Of a stretch of 60,000 bases of DNA, positions 40,701-52,700 are shown piece after piece. The notes under the pieces are model-generated. The model made no database searches. It was not told the origin of the DNA and saw only the letters and a list, made by a program, of their open reading frames with translations. The DNA lies in assembly GCF_964204645.1 (NCBI RefSeq), contig NC_134031.1, forward strand, positions 8,038,501 through 8,098,500. Direction: 5' to 3'. Within the stretch, counting starts at the first letter, position 1, and each line of letters opens with the position of its first letter. The stretch comes from Tubulanus polymorphus (Eukaryota > Nemertea > Palaeonemertea > Tubulaniformes > Tubulanidae). Made by a program: the position numbers and the translations under genes.

Positions 40701-43700
40701 TAGTCAGCACTAAAGGGTTAAACTGCTTTAAAGTGTGACTTGATAAGCACTGGGGAAGTAATCGGCTTGGATTTATATAAGTTTTTGGCCAACCCATGGC
40801 ATTTGTGTGAAGTTCTTCCCTTCGAACATTCGCGCACTCTCTCATTGGACAAGAACCATAATCAAAAACGTTACAAAATTGTCAATTGACAATTACCGAT
40901 AAGCCACTAGGCTAACATAAGATTTCAACGACTTTAGATTTAGACGAAAGACCAGCGCTGGTTATGCGTCATGAAATACTGATAACTGACTCAATCAAGT
41001 CACAATGATGGTTTAGAAGAGCCCCACAGGGCACGATAGCCAGCCTGTTAGAGTTCACTTGTTGGAGGAATATGATGCAATTTGTGGGCTATTGCTGTAT
41101 TTTTCTGCTTTGATTTAATTTATATTATTCCTCTCAATGATTTGCCACTGATTTAAAATTGATGTTTTCGTGAATAAAATTCGATTTGTTTGTTTAATTA
41201 TCTGAATAAAATTGAATTGAATTCAATGCTTTTTGCTGAATAAAATTGAATTGAATTCAATGCTTTTTGCTGAATAAAAATAAATGAATTTACAAGCACA
41301 TGGCTATTGAGCATATCACAGGATCCACGCCTACAGCAGCGACTTGAGAAAATGCTATTTTACCCAACCCTTACACAATCAAAGATAAGTTTTCGGTTGT
41401 ACATTTGAAGAAGTCCTCCCATAAACTGAATCAATTCAAGATTTCAGGGATATTAAACTTGAAATTATTCATAAAATGAACTCGGAATGAAATAGAGTAT
41501 TCTAGAATACGATGATACCGGTCATCCTTATTACCGAGATGACGTATTTTACCGAGATGAACCGAGACGAACCGAGATGAAATGAAGTATAACATATCTA
41601 TTTATTCCTTATCGATTTTAACAATTGACAACATATCATATCAGTAATAAATGCCTGCTGGAGTAATATTTTACATATTTTGTCGGATATTTTTGTAGAA
41701 AAATAAGTTAACTTTACCAAGATGAGATCGTTGATCAATCAAATTCAATGAAATTTTATTGCTAACCGAGTTTACGTATTTGAGGTCAAAATTTTTTTAA
41801 ATAAAAAAAATATGTAAAATATGACTCTAGAAGGTATTTATTACTGATATAACATGATTTCAAGTGTTAAAATCGATAAGGAATAAATAAATATGCTATA
41901 TTTCATTTCATCTCGGTTCGTCTCGGTTCATCTCGGTAAAATACGTCATCTCGGTAATAAGGATGACCCCGATGATACTGGGGCCGCGGGTTTCACGTGC
42001 GCAGATGCTGATATCAGAGAGGAGACTTTACTCTCTGATTGGCTTCCTGAAGCTTATCTTATTCCACCTGGACTAAATTTCTTTCAAATTGGCTACACTA
42101 TTATGCAACTTTTAGAAGGTAATTCTCTAAAACATTAGAACCGAAGTAAGTGTTCGGTAAAATTTACCAGTACAAGGACTCTTCTGCTAATCAAGTATTG
42201 ACAAAGCTATTCCTTTGGAAAGCATTTTGGCTATATTCACGTAGTACAAGTACAGCTATACGCAGAGACTGGCCTAAAAAAGATCTACAGACACAATGTT
42301 TAAAAGGCCTTTATAATATTAAGTGATGTAGTCATCCATATATTAATTAAATTCGTTAATAAACAAATTTCAATGACTCGCCAACAGATTTGTATTCACA
42401 ATATTTTCTAAAATGATTTTGATCAACTATCATCATCATTCAGTGTACTACAATGATAAGAAGTTTTAGCCAAAATCCTAGAACTATTCCTTTCTGCAAA
42501 CGCAGTCTTAGAGACGAGTGTGTGCTTCGCATCAGTTACACACACAACTGATTTCCAGACATAGTCATAATAGCTCTCTCATTCCTCCGGAGCTAAAAAA
42601 AATATGGCCAACATTCATGAAACTTCAAAATATCGATTGTCGGTTTGTTGGATTGAACCATTTCTGTTTGTGAGAACAGAAACTGGTTCCAGGCCCGTTC
42701 TTTAATCTAGTAATGAATCTCATTAGTACCGGTAGATATTGCAATCAACTTTCACTTTATTCAATACATTTTGGTAGTTCTAAAGTTGGACTTTTTAATA
42801 CATCAAAGTCCCTAAAGGTATGTAGATTTAAATAGTTTTCACAGAATTAACTAAAGGATAATAAAAAATAATATTATGTATTTCATCACACATCGCGAGC
42901 AGGGCATAATTATCGATTGTGGATAAATGTCATACAATTTATGATTTAGGGTCATCTATAACTCCAAAATTTATATTTCAAATGCAACAACCACCAATTC
43001 TATTAGTTCCTCTTCATACCATGAAACAGCCACAAAGAATTTTATGCATCTAATTTGATTATTGAGTTATCACAAAATCCATGCATCATACGTATCTTCA
43101 GTGAAATTCTAATTTGTATCTCAAAAAATGAAAAAGTTACAGCCAATGACACAAAATTACCAATTTTTTTGAGGTGCCTTCCAAAAGTGACGTATCTTTT
43201 TTAAACTGTAACTGTGTTCGATTGTGGCAGCCAAGAAAAATGAAATAAACACCATCAGAAAATAGAAATTGTCCATTTTCTAAAGATTCATAAGTTTAAA
43301 TTTTGTGCCTAAAGAGGGATGGACGACAATATCAATTGCCCTAAAGGTTTTAGTTTTAAAAATGTTAAAATCTGTCCAACAATGCGGGACCTGTCAGAAA
43401 GCCTCAAAATGGTCCCTGGTAACTGGAAACTTCCCTATTAAGAAATCATGTCATATTTGGACAAATCGCATTTTCTTCCGCGAAAATATATTGCTTTACT
43501 TGAATACTATTTCTCTAAAGTACAGGCTCATGGTGGCTTCTCCACATATCGACACATTATTTTTATTGATAAAACATTTGTTTCAATAAACCATTTTTCT
43601 CAAATGCACACGCCACAGCTATTTATTATTTCAGTCCTGTTTCCATGTTTCCCTACGGTATGTGTTGAGCTTCAGTAGGTGAGAGTAAGTAGAAATCATT

Positions 43701-46700
43701 GCCCATGGGCCCAGTGGTTTACTTCATGAAATGGAGAGTGGAGCTAATTAAATAGAGTCCACAATACAAGAGAGTAAAAAGAAATAGATTGTGGGCAATG
43801 ATTAGCAGCTATCCTTGATTCAAGACTAAGCATTGCCAGATAACTTTCAGGAAAATGAACAAGTACGCAGTAGCAGAAACATGACCTATCGGCAGCAGCC
43901 AGGGGGACCGGGCGACTGACCAGAACTGACCAACCAGAACAGATACCATCATGCTACAGTCAACAGTATAATTGTGACTGGTTGTTAAAAACTGATTCTT
44001 AAGGGAAATTGCTGAAAAAAATTGCACTTGGCAAATGCAAAACATGAAATGTAAATGAATTTCCCAAATATTTCCCTGATTTGAGGAATTTCTTGTCAGA
44101 AGATTTCGCTCTCAGCCACAGACACTGTTAAGGTCATCAACTTAAAGGAAACTATCATGTTATGATGCCCTGGTTCTTGAAACAAAGCCTTTACTGTGAC
44201 AATGATGTTTTTAAATATCCTACACAATATTGAATCAGTTTTTTTGTATTTTCTATATGCAAATAAGTATTGCGTAAAATTCATCGGCATATTCATACAT
44301 CAGTTATTTTTTTTCATGAAACTAACCATGAAAACCGCTGGCACACCCAAAATGAATTTTAGAATGCAAAATATTTCAAATGAATATTTCTATTCATAAA
44401 ATGATGATTTATTCTGAAGCTTAGTTAAGCAGTGTAAATGTTTTACTAAATGGCCTACCAATGACACTTCCGTAGCTGTTGTAGCAGGTGCGAGTAGTGG
44501 CGATTGAATATTGTGATGCATACGAATACAATCGATCTTTATTAAACTTTAGCAATACAAGGAAACTCCATCACAAGATCATAGGTAGGTCATCGATGAT
44601 CATACATTTGTGCCATAAAATCAAGGATCAGCAAAATCAACCATAAAAATATCATTTTTGCCACGCATTTCTTGAACCATTCATAAGACCGTGCGCTCAT
44701 AAAAATCAGACACCTATTGAATGACATTTTGTGCCACAAAAAAACCAGGCACAGTCACTAATAAATTGCCCATGGGCAAAGTGTGGTTTACCTTGAAAGC
44801 TAGAGGTTGTTTGGAGTAAGGGCATTGCTTGAACAATCTTTTTAATTCGTGACTTCAAAGTTCTAGAAGTTTTTATTGTATTTTATCTTTCTTAAATTTT
44901 ATTTTAATGCGCACGTGGAGGCCTTGTATAGTGAATGTTCGCTTCACTTCAATCTCAATCAAAACAATCACCAGGTATTAAAATGAAACAATACCTATGG
45001 CGATATGTGAAATAATTATATTCTCACCAGCAATGAGCATTTAAAATTCGCACATATACGGCACCTAGTCCAATGAAACGTTCGCCATTAATGGCTTTCC
45101 CATAATCATTTTAGTAGCGCCGGAATAAAGAAGTTTCCAGTTTCTAGGCGCCATTTTGTGGCGGTCCGCGAGGTCCCCATTGTTGCGATTAATTTGCGCT
45201 CTTTTTTGAAACAAAAGTTTAGATTGAATATCATATAGCTCAACAGTCCCTTGCTTGATTAACTTAATTTATACACCGCTATGAAGGAAATGACATCTAG
45301 ATTTTTCCTAGTGATTCTAAAATATTTTGACTGCAACAATTGGGAGCAGTAATGATATTAAACCAGGAACCGCATATTTTAACCACGCGTCAAAAAAATC
45401 GCAAAGTTTATCCATTTTAAAATATCTAATTATCTGGTTAAGCTATCTTTCTCATTTTTTCTATGTTTAAAGAACATTATTTGCATTGCGTTGAAATTTT
45501 TCAAATATCTTTCTCGACGACTGATCTGTAACCGCTTGAGTTTGAGATTACGTGCCGCGGGAATTTTCCACTGCGCACCGCCGTGTCACTGAACATGGAA
45601 ATATGCGAAGAAAATCGCTAAAATGATATATTTGAAAATAATACTGGACTTTTAATTGTAGCCAATTTTTTTCTATGGTTATCTATATTGTCATATCCGT
45701 TGAAAATGGAGTTTGAGTGTTATGAGGACTTTGAGTTTTGTAGCGTTGGAGAATTAAAGGATTTCTTGTCAGAAAGAGGACTTACTGTAATTGGTAGCAA
45801 AAACGAACTCGTGGCGAGAGCTTTCTGTGCTTTTGAACAGAATTTACCGCTTACGGTTGGAGATCCCGAGAAAATAAATATTTTGAAAAGGGAATATGAT
45901 GCTCGGCTGAAAGCTGCCAAACTGGGCGTTGACCCTCTAAAGCAGAGCATCAAATGGGGGACTGATATTTCGGTAATCCCCAAAGAATTTGACATCGGTA
46001 AGGTTTTCGAATTTATACTGAGAAATAGAGAGCATGATGTAGATTATATGGGAAGATACAAAACGGCGAAGGCGTATTCGTATTATAAAAGTAATTTTGT
46101 TGGAGTTATTTCGACTGCTTTAATTGCTAATGTCGTTGTGATATCTTGTCGAGTGAAACCGTCACAAAAAATGTCCGAGGCTTCTCAAAATGTTTGGGCC
46201 GCTTTTGCCAAAGATGGTTTCATCCTTACTGCTTGGTGCTCCTGTACAGCGGGATACAGTCGCACATGTAATCATGTTGTGGCGATGTTATACAAAGCAC
46301 AGACGCTTGTCGAAATGTGGTTGCAGACCCCTTCATCGACCGATCTGCTGTGCAAGTGGAATATTCCCGCAGTGAAAATGATAACACCACAAAAGATCTC
46401 TGAGCTGCAACTTCGGTTGGATATCGTCCAACTAGAAGGAAGAAGAGGATCAGCAAATACGTCTTACGATCCCAGAATGAGGGATCACGAGAGAAACGTA
46501 AGTTTTTGACTTAGGTCTATCGTTATCCCCTAAATTGACTTCCACATTCTGATATATTAACTTGTTGTAAACCATTTTAGCTTGAACAAGAAATCGGCAC
46601 CAGGCTAGAACAACTTCATGTGACAGTCCCTAACTGCGCCGTCCTAACTTCCATAGCAGGCCAGACTGGAAATCAAGCTAGACGAAGTATGCTCCCGCCA

Positions 46701-49700
46701 AATACAGTGGAAGCAGTATTGGAATTACAACCTAAAGATGTCCCCGTGGAAAGTGTAATAAACAGTATCAGATTAGGCGAGAAGGAGAGAAATTACGTTG
46801 AAATCTTCACAAGAGATCAAGCGTCATCAGATATTTGGCAAGATCAGAGAAGGGGAAGGATCACGGCATCTAAGTGTCACTCTATAATGACAAAATATAA
46901 TTCATTCTTGCGTAACAAAAGACCAGTTAAAAATTCAAAAATTATACACAACCTCATCTTTGGTGAAGAATCTATCGACCACCTACCGGCTGTAAAACAT
47001 GGCATTATAAACGAACAAAATGCCAGAAGTGACTTCATGAGACTCTACGCCACAAAACACCGCAGATTTAAATTGCGGAGAGCTGGTTTGCAGGTAAATT
47101 GGTAAAAAATTGAGATTGAGATCTGAGATTGCTCAATGCTGCGCACACCACGACAATGTCATCAACAAGTGGTAACAACTTTAAAGGAATCACATCTGCG
47201 AGAATCCTGTAGTATTTCATACGCCCGATAGCTTTCTCGACGAATATCCTGGTGTTTGCAATTCGCGTTGTTTTTACTGATTCTTCGTGACTGAGCGGAA
47301 TACCAGTTTTCACGCTCGGTGGTATAGCCAATGTTGCACGTCGAAGTAACAGTTCTTCAGTAATTTTGAATCCACGGTCAGCTAAGACCTGATCGTCTGC
47401 TTCAATCAAATCCAGTACTTTACTGTCTGTGAAAATATATTTATCGCTTGCACGTCCTCCGTAGCATTTTGAAACGAATGTGATGGCGCCCGTTGGAGAT
47501 ATAGAAACCAGAAACTTAATCGTTGTGTCGTGTTTATAGTCACTCCACAGAGACGCTTGGATGTCAAGAGCTGAAGGTGTTTCAGTGGGAATCTCTGTGC
47601 AATCAATTACACATCGTATTCGTGGAAACCATTTCCTAAAAACCTTTGGTAGCGTTATTCTCACATCACCTTTTGATGGCCAGATTATAAGGAACGACAG
47701 CTCCCTTGAGAGGAGACAGATCCAAGTGTGAAATATTCTGGATACTGTGCTTTTACTGACTCGAAATCGAGATGCTAGATCTCCGGTGAACAGATTTAGC
47801 CGCAACTTTATCATAACCAAGAGGAATTCCTGCTCGATATCGAGTTTCCGCCCGGGTCCTCGCTTGCTGCTATCTGTGACTGTGGTTTGAACTCTGCCCC
47901 GCCAGTGCTTCATGATTCTAGCTTCGGGAAGTAACCAACTGAAAACCATATTAAATATAGCTGTTCCCTCGAAGCCCGTGTAAAACCGAACATCCATCTC
48001 TCGAGTAAGATCTTCAAAACGAAGTTCAGGACCAAGTGTCTGTATTCCAACCGCCTTTGTCGCTGCGTCTGTGTGCAAAGTTTCTTCTTCGTGTTCACAA
48101 AAACAAGAATTGGTTCTTTGAAGCTTTCGTCGTGGTGCTTTGGCCCCATTCGTCATAAAACAAGTCGGTATTGGCTCTTCTTCGGTTGGTCGCCCATTCA
48201 GGAAGTGGTTTGAGCATACATAAGTATAAGTATTGATCTCAAAATCTGGCCGTCCTTTTCTAATTTCCGTTAACCAATTATTCTCTTCTGTCGCCTTCTG
48301 GTGGTCGATGGAACTGCAAACGTTTTACGTGCGCTTCTTTTCTCTGTTCATCTGGTTTATCTCTACTATTTTGACAGCCATTTACACAGCAATTATCTTT
48401 CTTCCCCATTATCGGTAAATCTTACGAAATCATAACCATTACAACCGTTATGTATCCATGAAAACGATATGAAATGGAATTTTAGCGATTTCGTTCGCAT
48501 ATTTCCATGTTCAGTGACACGGCGGTGCACAGTGGAAAATTCCCGCGGCACGTAATCTCAAACTCAAGCGGTTACAGATCAGTTGTCAGGAAAGATATTT
48601 GAAAAATTTCAACGCAGCCAAAACTGCAAATAATGTTCTTTAAACATAGAAAAAATGAGAAATATAGCTTTAACAGATACTTAGATATTTTAAAATGTAT
48701 AAACTTTGCGATTTTTTTGACGTGCGGTTAAAATATGCAGTTCCTGGTTTAATATCATTACTGCTCCCAATTGTTGCGGTCAAAATATTTGAGAATCACT
48801 AGGAAAAATCTAGATGCCATTTCCTTCATAGCGGTGTATAAATCAAGTTAATCAAGCAAGGGAATGTAGAGCTATATGATATTCAATCTAAACTTTTGTT
48901 TCAAAAAATAGCGCAAATTATCGCAACAATGGGGACCTCGAGGGACCGCCACAAAATGGCGCCTAGAAACTGGAATCTTCTTTATTCCCCGTACATCCCA
49001 AAAGCAGCCAATCACATTCGCTCGTAAAGACGACGCCCCCAATCAAGGTCATTGCAATTTTATATGCAAGAGCTAATTTTCCCGCCAAAAACAGTTTTTC
49101 GTCGAATATAAACAAAGTTGACCATGTCCGTCATGTCTTAAATCGCATCGATTACACGTCATTTAACCCGAGAACCAATGAAAAACATTAAAAAATGTAC
49201 AGCAATTTTACATGAATTGGCTCAATGCCAACCTCATACTGCTGACAAAGGCAAACCAAAAAGTGACAGCATAGGCAAACCAAAAATAAGAAAGAACAAG
49301 CCTCTGACTTCTTATACCTTGAGGCAATCTAAGATTTAGATTAATCTAAGTTCCCGATGTACTTCAGAAACAGTCTTATGTAAGCCAATCAGAGGCAAAT
49401 TTCTCCCGTCAAATCAGATTTGCTTTTAAGTAATATCGTATTTATCCGGGGACAATCAAATTTGATTCAGTCTAATTTTCTAATTTGATGGTGAACTCAC
49501 TATTTCTTTTTCACAAGAGTTTCTGCCATTCAACGAACATGCCCTCAGCTGTTTTAAAAAACTCGATGTCCCATCAACTAGAGATTTTTAAAATCAACAA
49601 TCAGTGTTATCAGATAAAGAAAACCCTATAAAATCTGCCCTAGCTTTTGGAAAACTGATCAAAATGGTCAAAAACTCAAACTGAAACTGAAACTCATGTG

Positions 49701-52700
49701 TCGTAGAAAATGATAGTCTATGACCAGGGACAGCATTTTCACTTGTAAGTTTATACTGATGTGCAAATTGGATTTGATTAGACGACACGTGATGAGTAAA
49801 TTACGATAAGGGAAATCAAATCTGATTTGACAGGATAACTTTGTCTTAGTTTTTCATCGGAGATTCGTTCTATCAATACCACGCATCTGATTGGCTAAAT
49901 ATATAGACTGGTGACCGCTAGGACATTATATCAGTTACAGTGTATTTTCAATGACAGGAAAATAGTGTATCGGGATCTCAGTGGTTGTTCGGAATTTCTG
50001 ACGTCTCCGCATAATTACCTTCTTTCTAAGTATATATTACTTCATGCCTTGTCAACCACTTATTACATACTCAGTCCAAAATTTACTCAATTAACCTGTT
50101 GCCCCTCGTTTTTAGTCTCAATCTCACACCAGACGATGATCTCTAGGGTAAGATCGAAACATCATGTCCTTTAATATATTTTTTGATTCAATGAATAATC
50201 GGTTTTTAATACTTTTAATCAGTGAATAGTGGGTTTTTATCATATCGTCTTCTCTCCCTGTTTGATTGTGGCTATTCGACCAGCACCGTATATATGTTTT
50301 CCAAAAACACATCAGATAATAAAGCAAACAGAAACATCGGAATTTAGCAGAGCAATGTGAATATTTTGACTACCTTGCTGGTACTTGGGGTGCAGAACTT
50401 GAACTGGTGGATGTATCCGGTGAACTTTGACTGCGATCACTGTTGCATAATGGACTAGCATTCTGGTATCTCTGAAACGTGTTTCAAAATATATTAGTAC
50501 CCAATTGTGCTCTTGCCAAAATGAGTAAAAAATCAGATATCTCTGCTAAAGACTTCATCTGCCATGCCACAGTTGCTGCTTCCTAACAAATGCAGTATTG
50601 GGACTGCACGTCCCATACCAGTATTCATATAAATTCTTTTTTAATAACTTGGGAGTACAGATCCACCGCCCAGAATTCCATCCCCAAAACATCATCACTT
50701 TCCATTCATATTTCCGTCTTAATTATCAATCAAATTATTTGAAAAAAGTTTGTTTCTCCTATCATTGTATTCAATTATACACAATTTTCTCTTTTTATCT
50801 TTTTCTGCATTCCAAGATTTTAGGCAAAAAATGCTCAATTGATATAAAGAATGTTATTTCTTTCCTGTTCCCTTCCATTTTAGAACCCCTAATATGGAAA
50901 ATTGTTTTATTACTAATCTTTTCCATCCGCCCTTTAATCTGTAGAAAAATCTGATCTCAGTGGCATTGGGGAGAGAAGAAAAATCATGAGGTTAATTGAC
51001 TAGATATCAAAGAAAATAAAAAGGTAATATTTCACAGGTTTTTGGCACTCGAAGGGACTGAAACTGGAATTATGAACAATCGACAATTCAGACCTCAAAT
51101 CAGACAAAATTCTACGATCCTAAATTATCATGAGTTGAAATCACCATATTGCATCAAGCAGAAGTTGAATATCACTAACCTGTGTATTTTGAGGTGAAGA
51201 ATTCTGACTATCTCGTGGACTATCTTCTCTGTATAGCCACGGGCCGTTATCTAGACAACGATGACTATCTTCACTCTGTCGTGGACTGTTGCGCGAACTA
51301 TCATGACGTTTTCGAGGACTCTCCTGGTCCATACGACGAGGACTCTCCTCACGATGTTTTTGAAATTCACAACTTGGTGGTTCAGGCAATGGCCGATTTA
51401 ATATATCTGGTAAATTACTGCGACTAGTGCTTGTTGTAGGCTAGAACGACAATATAAATCGACAGTCACAACTAGAGTACTATTCTAAAAAGTTCATTTC
51501 ATATTATCAGTACCACCAGCAGTAAAAATTGGTATGAAACAACCTTGAAAATGTGTAACTTAGTAGGCCCTAAATTTGACATGTGCAACAATTCCCTATT
51601 CAATTTCATCAAGAAGTAGCGTGATGCATTTTTTCTACATTCAGTGCTGACATGGTTAGAAGCAAGACATAACATGTAAAGTAGACGTTGAAACTTAAGG
51701 ATTTATTTTCATCTAAGCATAAATAATACAAATATGGGCCTAGCATCTCCCCAAAAAACCAATCTATCATAGTAGGCCTACCTTACTTAAAAACTTAAAA
51801 TGACATGAAAACTAATCGGTACAAATTTCATCCGGGTAAAACAATTACCAAGGTAATTGAATTAAGTAGTACCCATAAAAATGACTATCAGTAACGGGAG
51901 CATATGAACCTAATAATGCTCCACTCAATACATATACACACTGCCCTCTGTGAATAAGGAACTGATTTAACAGTGCATGAAAATCACCAATGAATGAATT
52001 ACCTCAGATCCAGAACCTTTTCTCCGTGTGACTGGATAGACAGTGGAATCAGCATCGTTGGCTACGTCTGGTCGAGGACAATGACCATTCAAACGTGCTT
52101 CAGCCAATCGCTGCTGTATTTGTCCAGAAAGTTGACTATCTATACAATCTTTCAATGCCACAACTGGGGAACCGGACGTTCGGCGGATATCAAAGTCGTA
52201 ATTATGCCTGATCACTGTTGGTGGAGATGCACTCAGATCCGTATGGTCCAGTGGGGGATTACCTGATCTATGACGGGTTTTGTGAACAATTTGTTTAGCC
52301 TGTAAAAAAACATACACATGTAGATAGAAAAGCACAAACAGATGAAAAGAACTGACTCAAACATTCTTTTTCTTGCATAATTGTAACTGACCCATAGTTT
52401 ATTTTTGCCAACAATTCGTTCTTGTTCGCGTTTTTCAATTAATTCTCGTTCTAGCTCTTCGCTTTGTCGGCGCCTCAATTCTCGGCGAGCCTGAGCTTTT
52501 TCTGGCGTTGAAATCGTCGAAATTTGAGACAATCGTTTGTCCAATTCAACGCGTTCCTTTTCGAGTTCTTCGCGTTTCTTGTTTTTCTGTTCAGCTATTT
52601 GTTGTTGTATGACATCATTGAATGATGGCTGCTGCATTGTTGCGCGTTTTTGAGTTGCATATGCCATTTTGAATGAATTACCAACAAGAGTGTTCAATTC

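Larger units (their letters stand above)
45122..48988. mobile_element. ISL2EU-like DNA transposon with two convergent genes
   Basis: The ends GGAATAAAGAAG and CTTCTTTATTCC open terminal inverted repeats of about 505 bp (45122-45624 and 48478-48988). These hold GGCGCCATTTTGTGGCGGTC, ACATGGAAATATGCGAA and AAAATCGCTAAAAT-like landmarks, with only scattered differences between arms. Each end is bordered by CC, a possible 2-bp target duplication. Inside are a SAP-SWIM-YqaJ-like gene on the plus strand and a THAP/HTH/DDE transposase on the minus strand, converging at 47068-47105. As I remember it, this pairing characterises the ISL2EU superfamily. The copy looks young (similar arms, long frames) but damaged in both genes. 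Confidence 0.85.
19676..50373 (-). other. 30.7-kb intron filled with mobile elements
   Basis: It is bounded by donor GTAGTC after 50374 and acceptor TTGTAG before 19675. It carries at least a dozen recognisable repeats, listed separately, including a 3.9-kb two-gene transposon. Stretches without a listed element (about 20.5-25.5, 27-29, 30.7-34.8 and 42-45 kb) show only short unrecognised open frames and AT-rich sequence. Confidence 0.85.

Noticed and set aside
47406-48149. Other minus-strand frames overlapping the transposase
   Set aside because: Shadows of the 362-codon DDE transposase, which carries the motifs.
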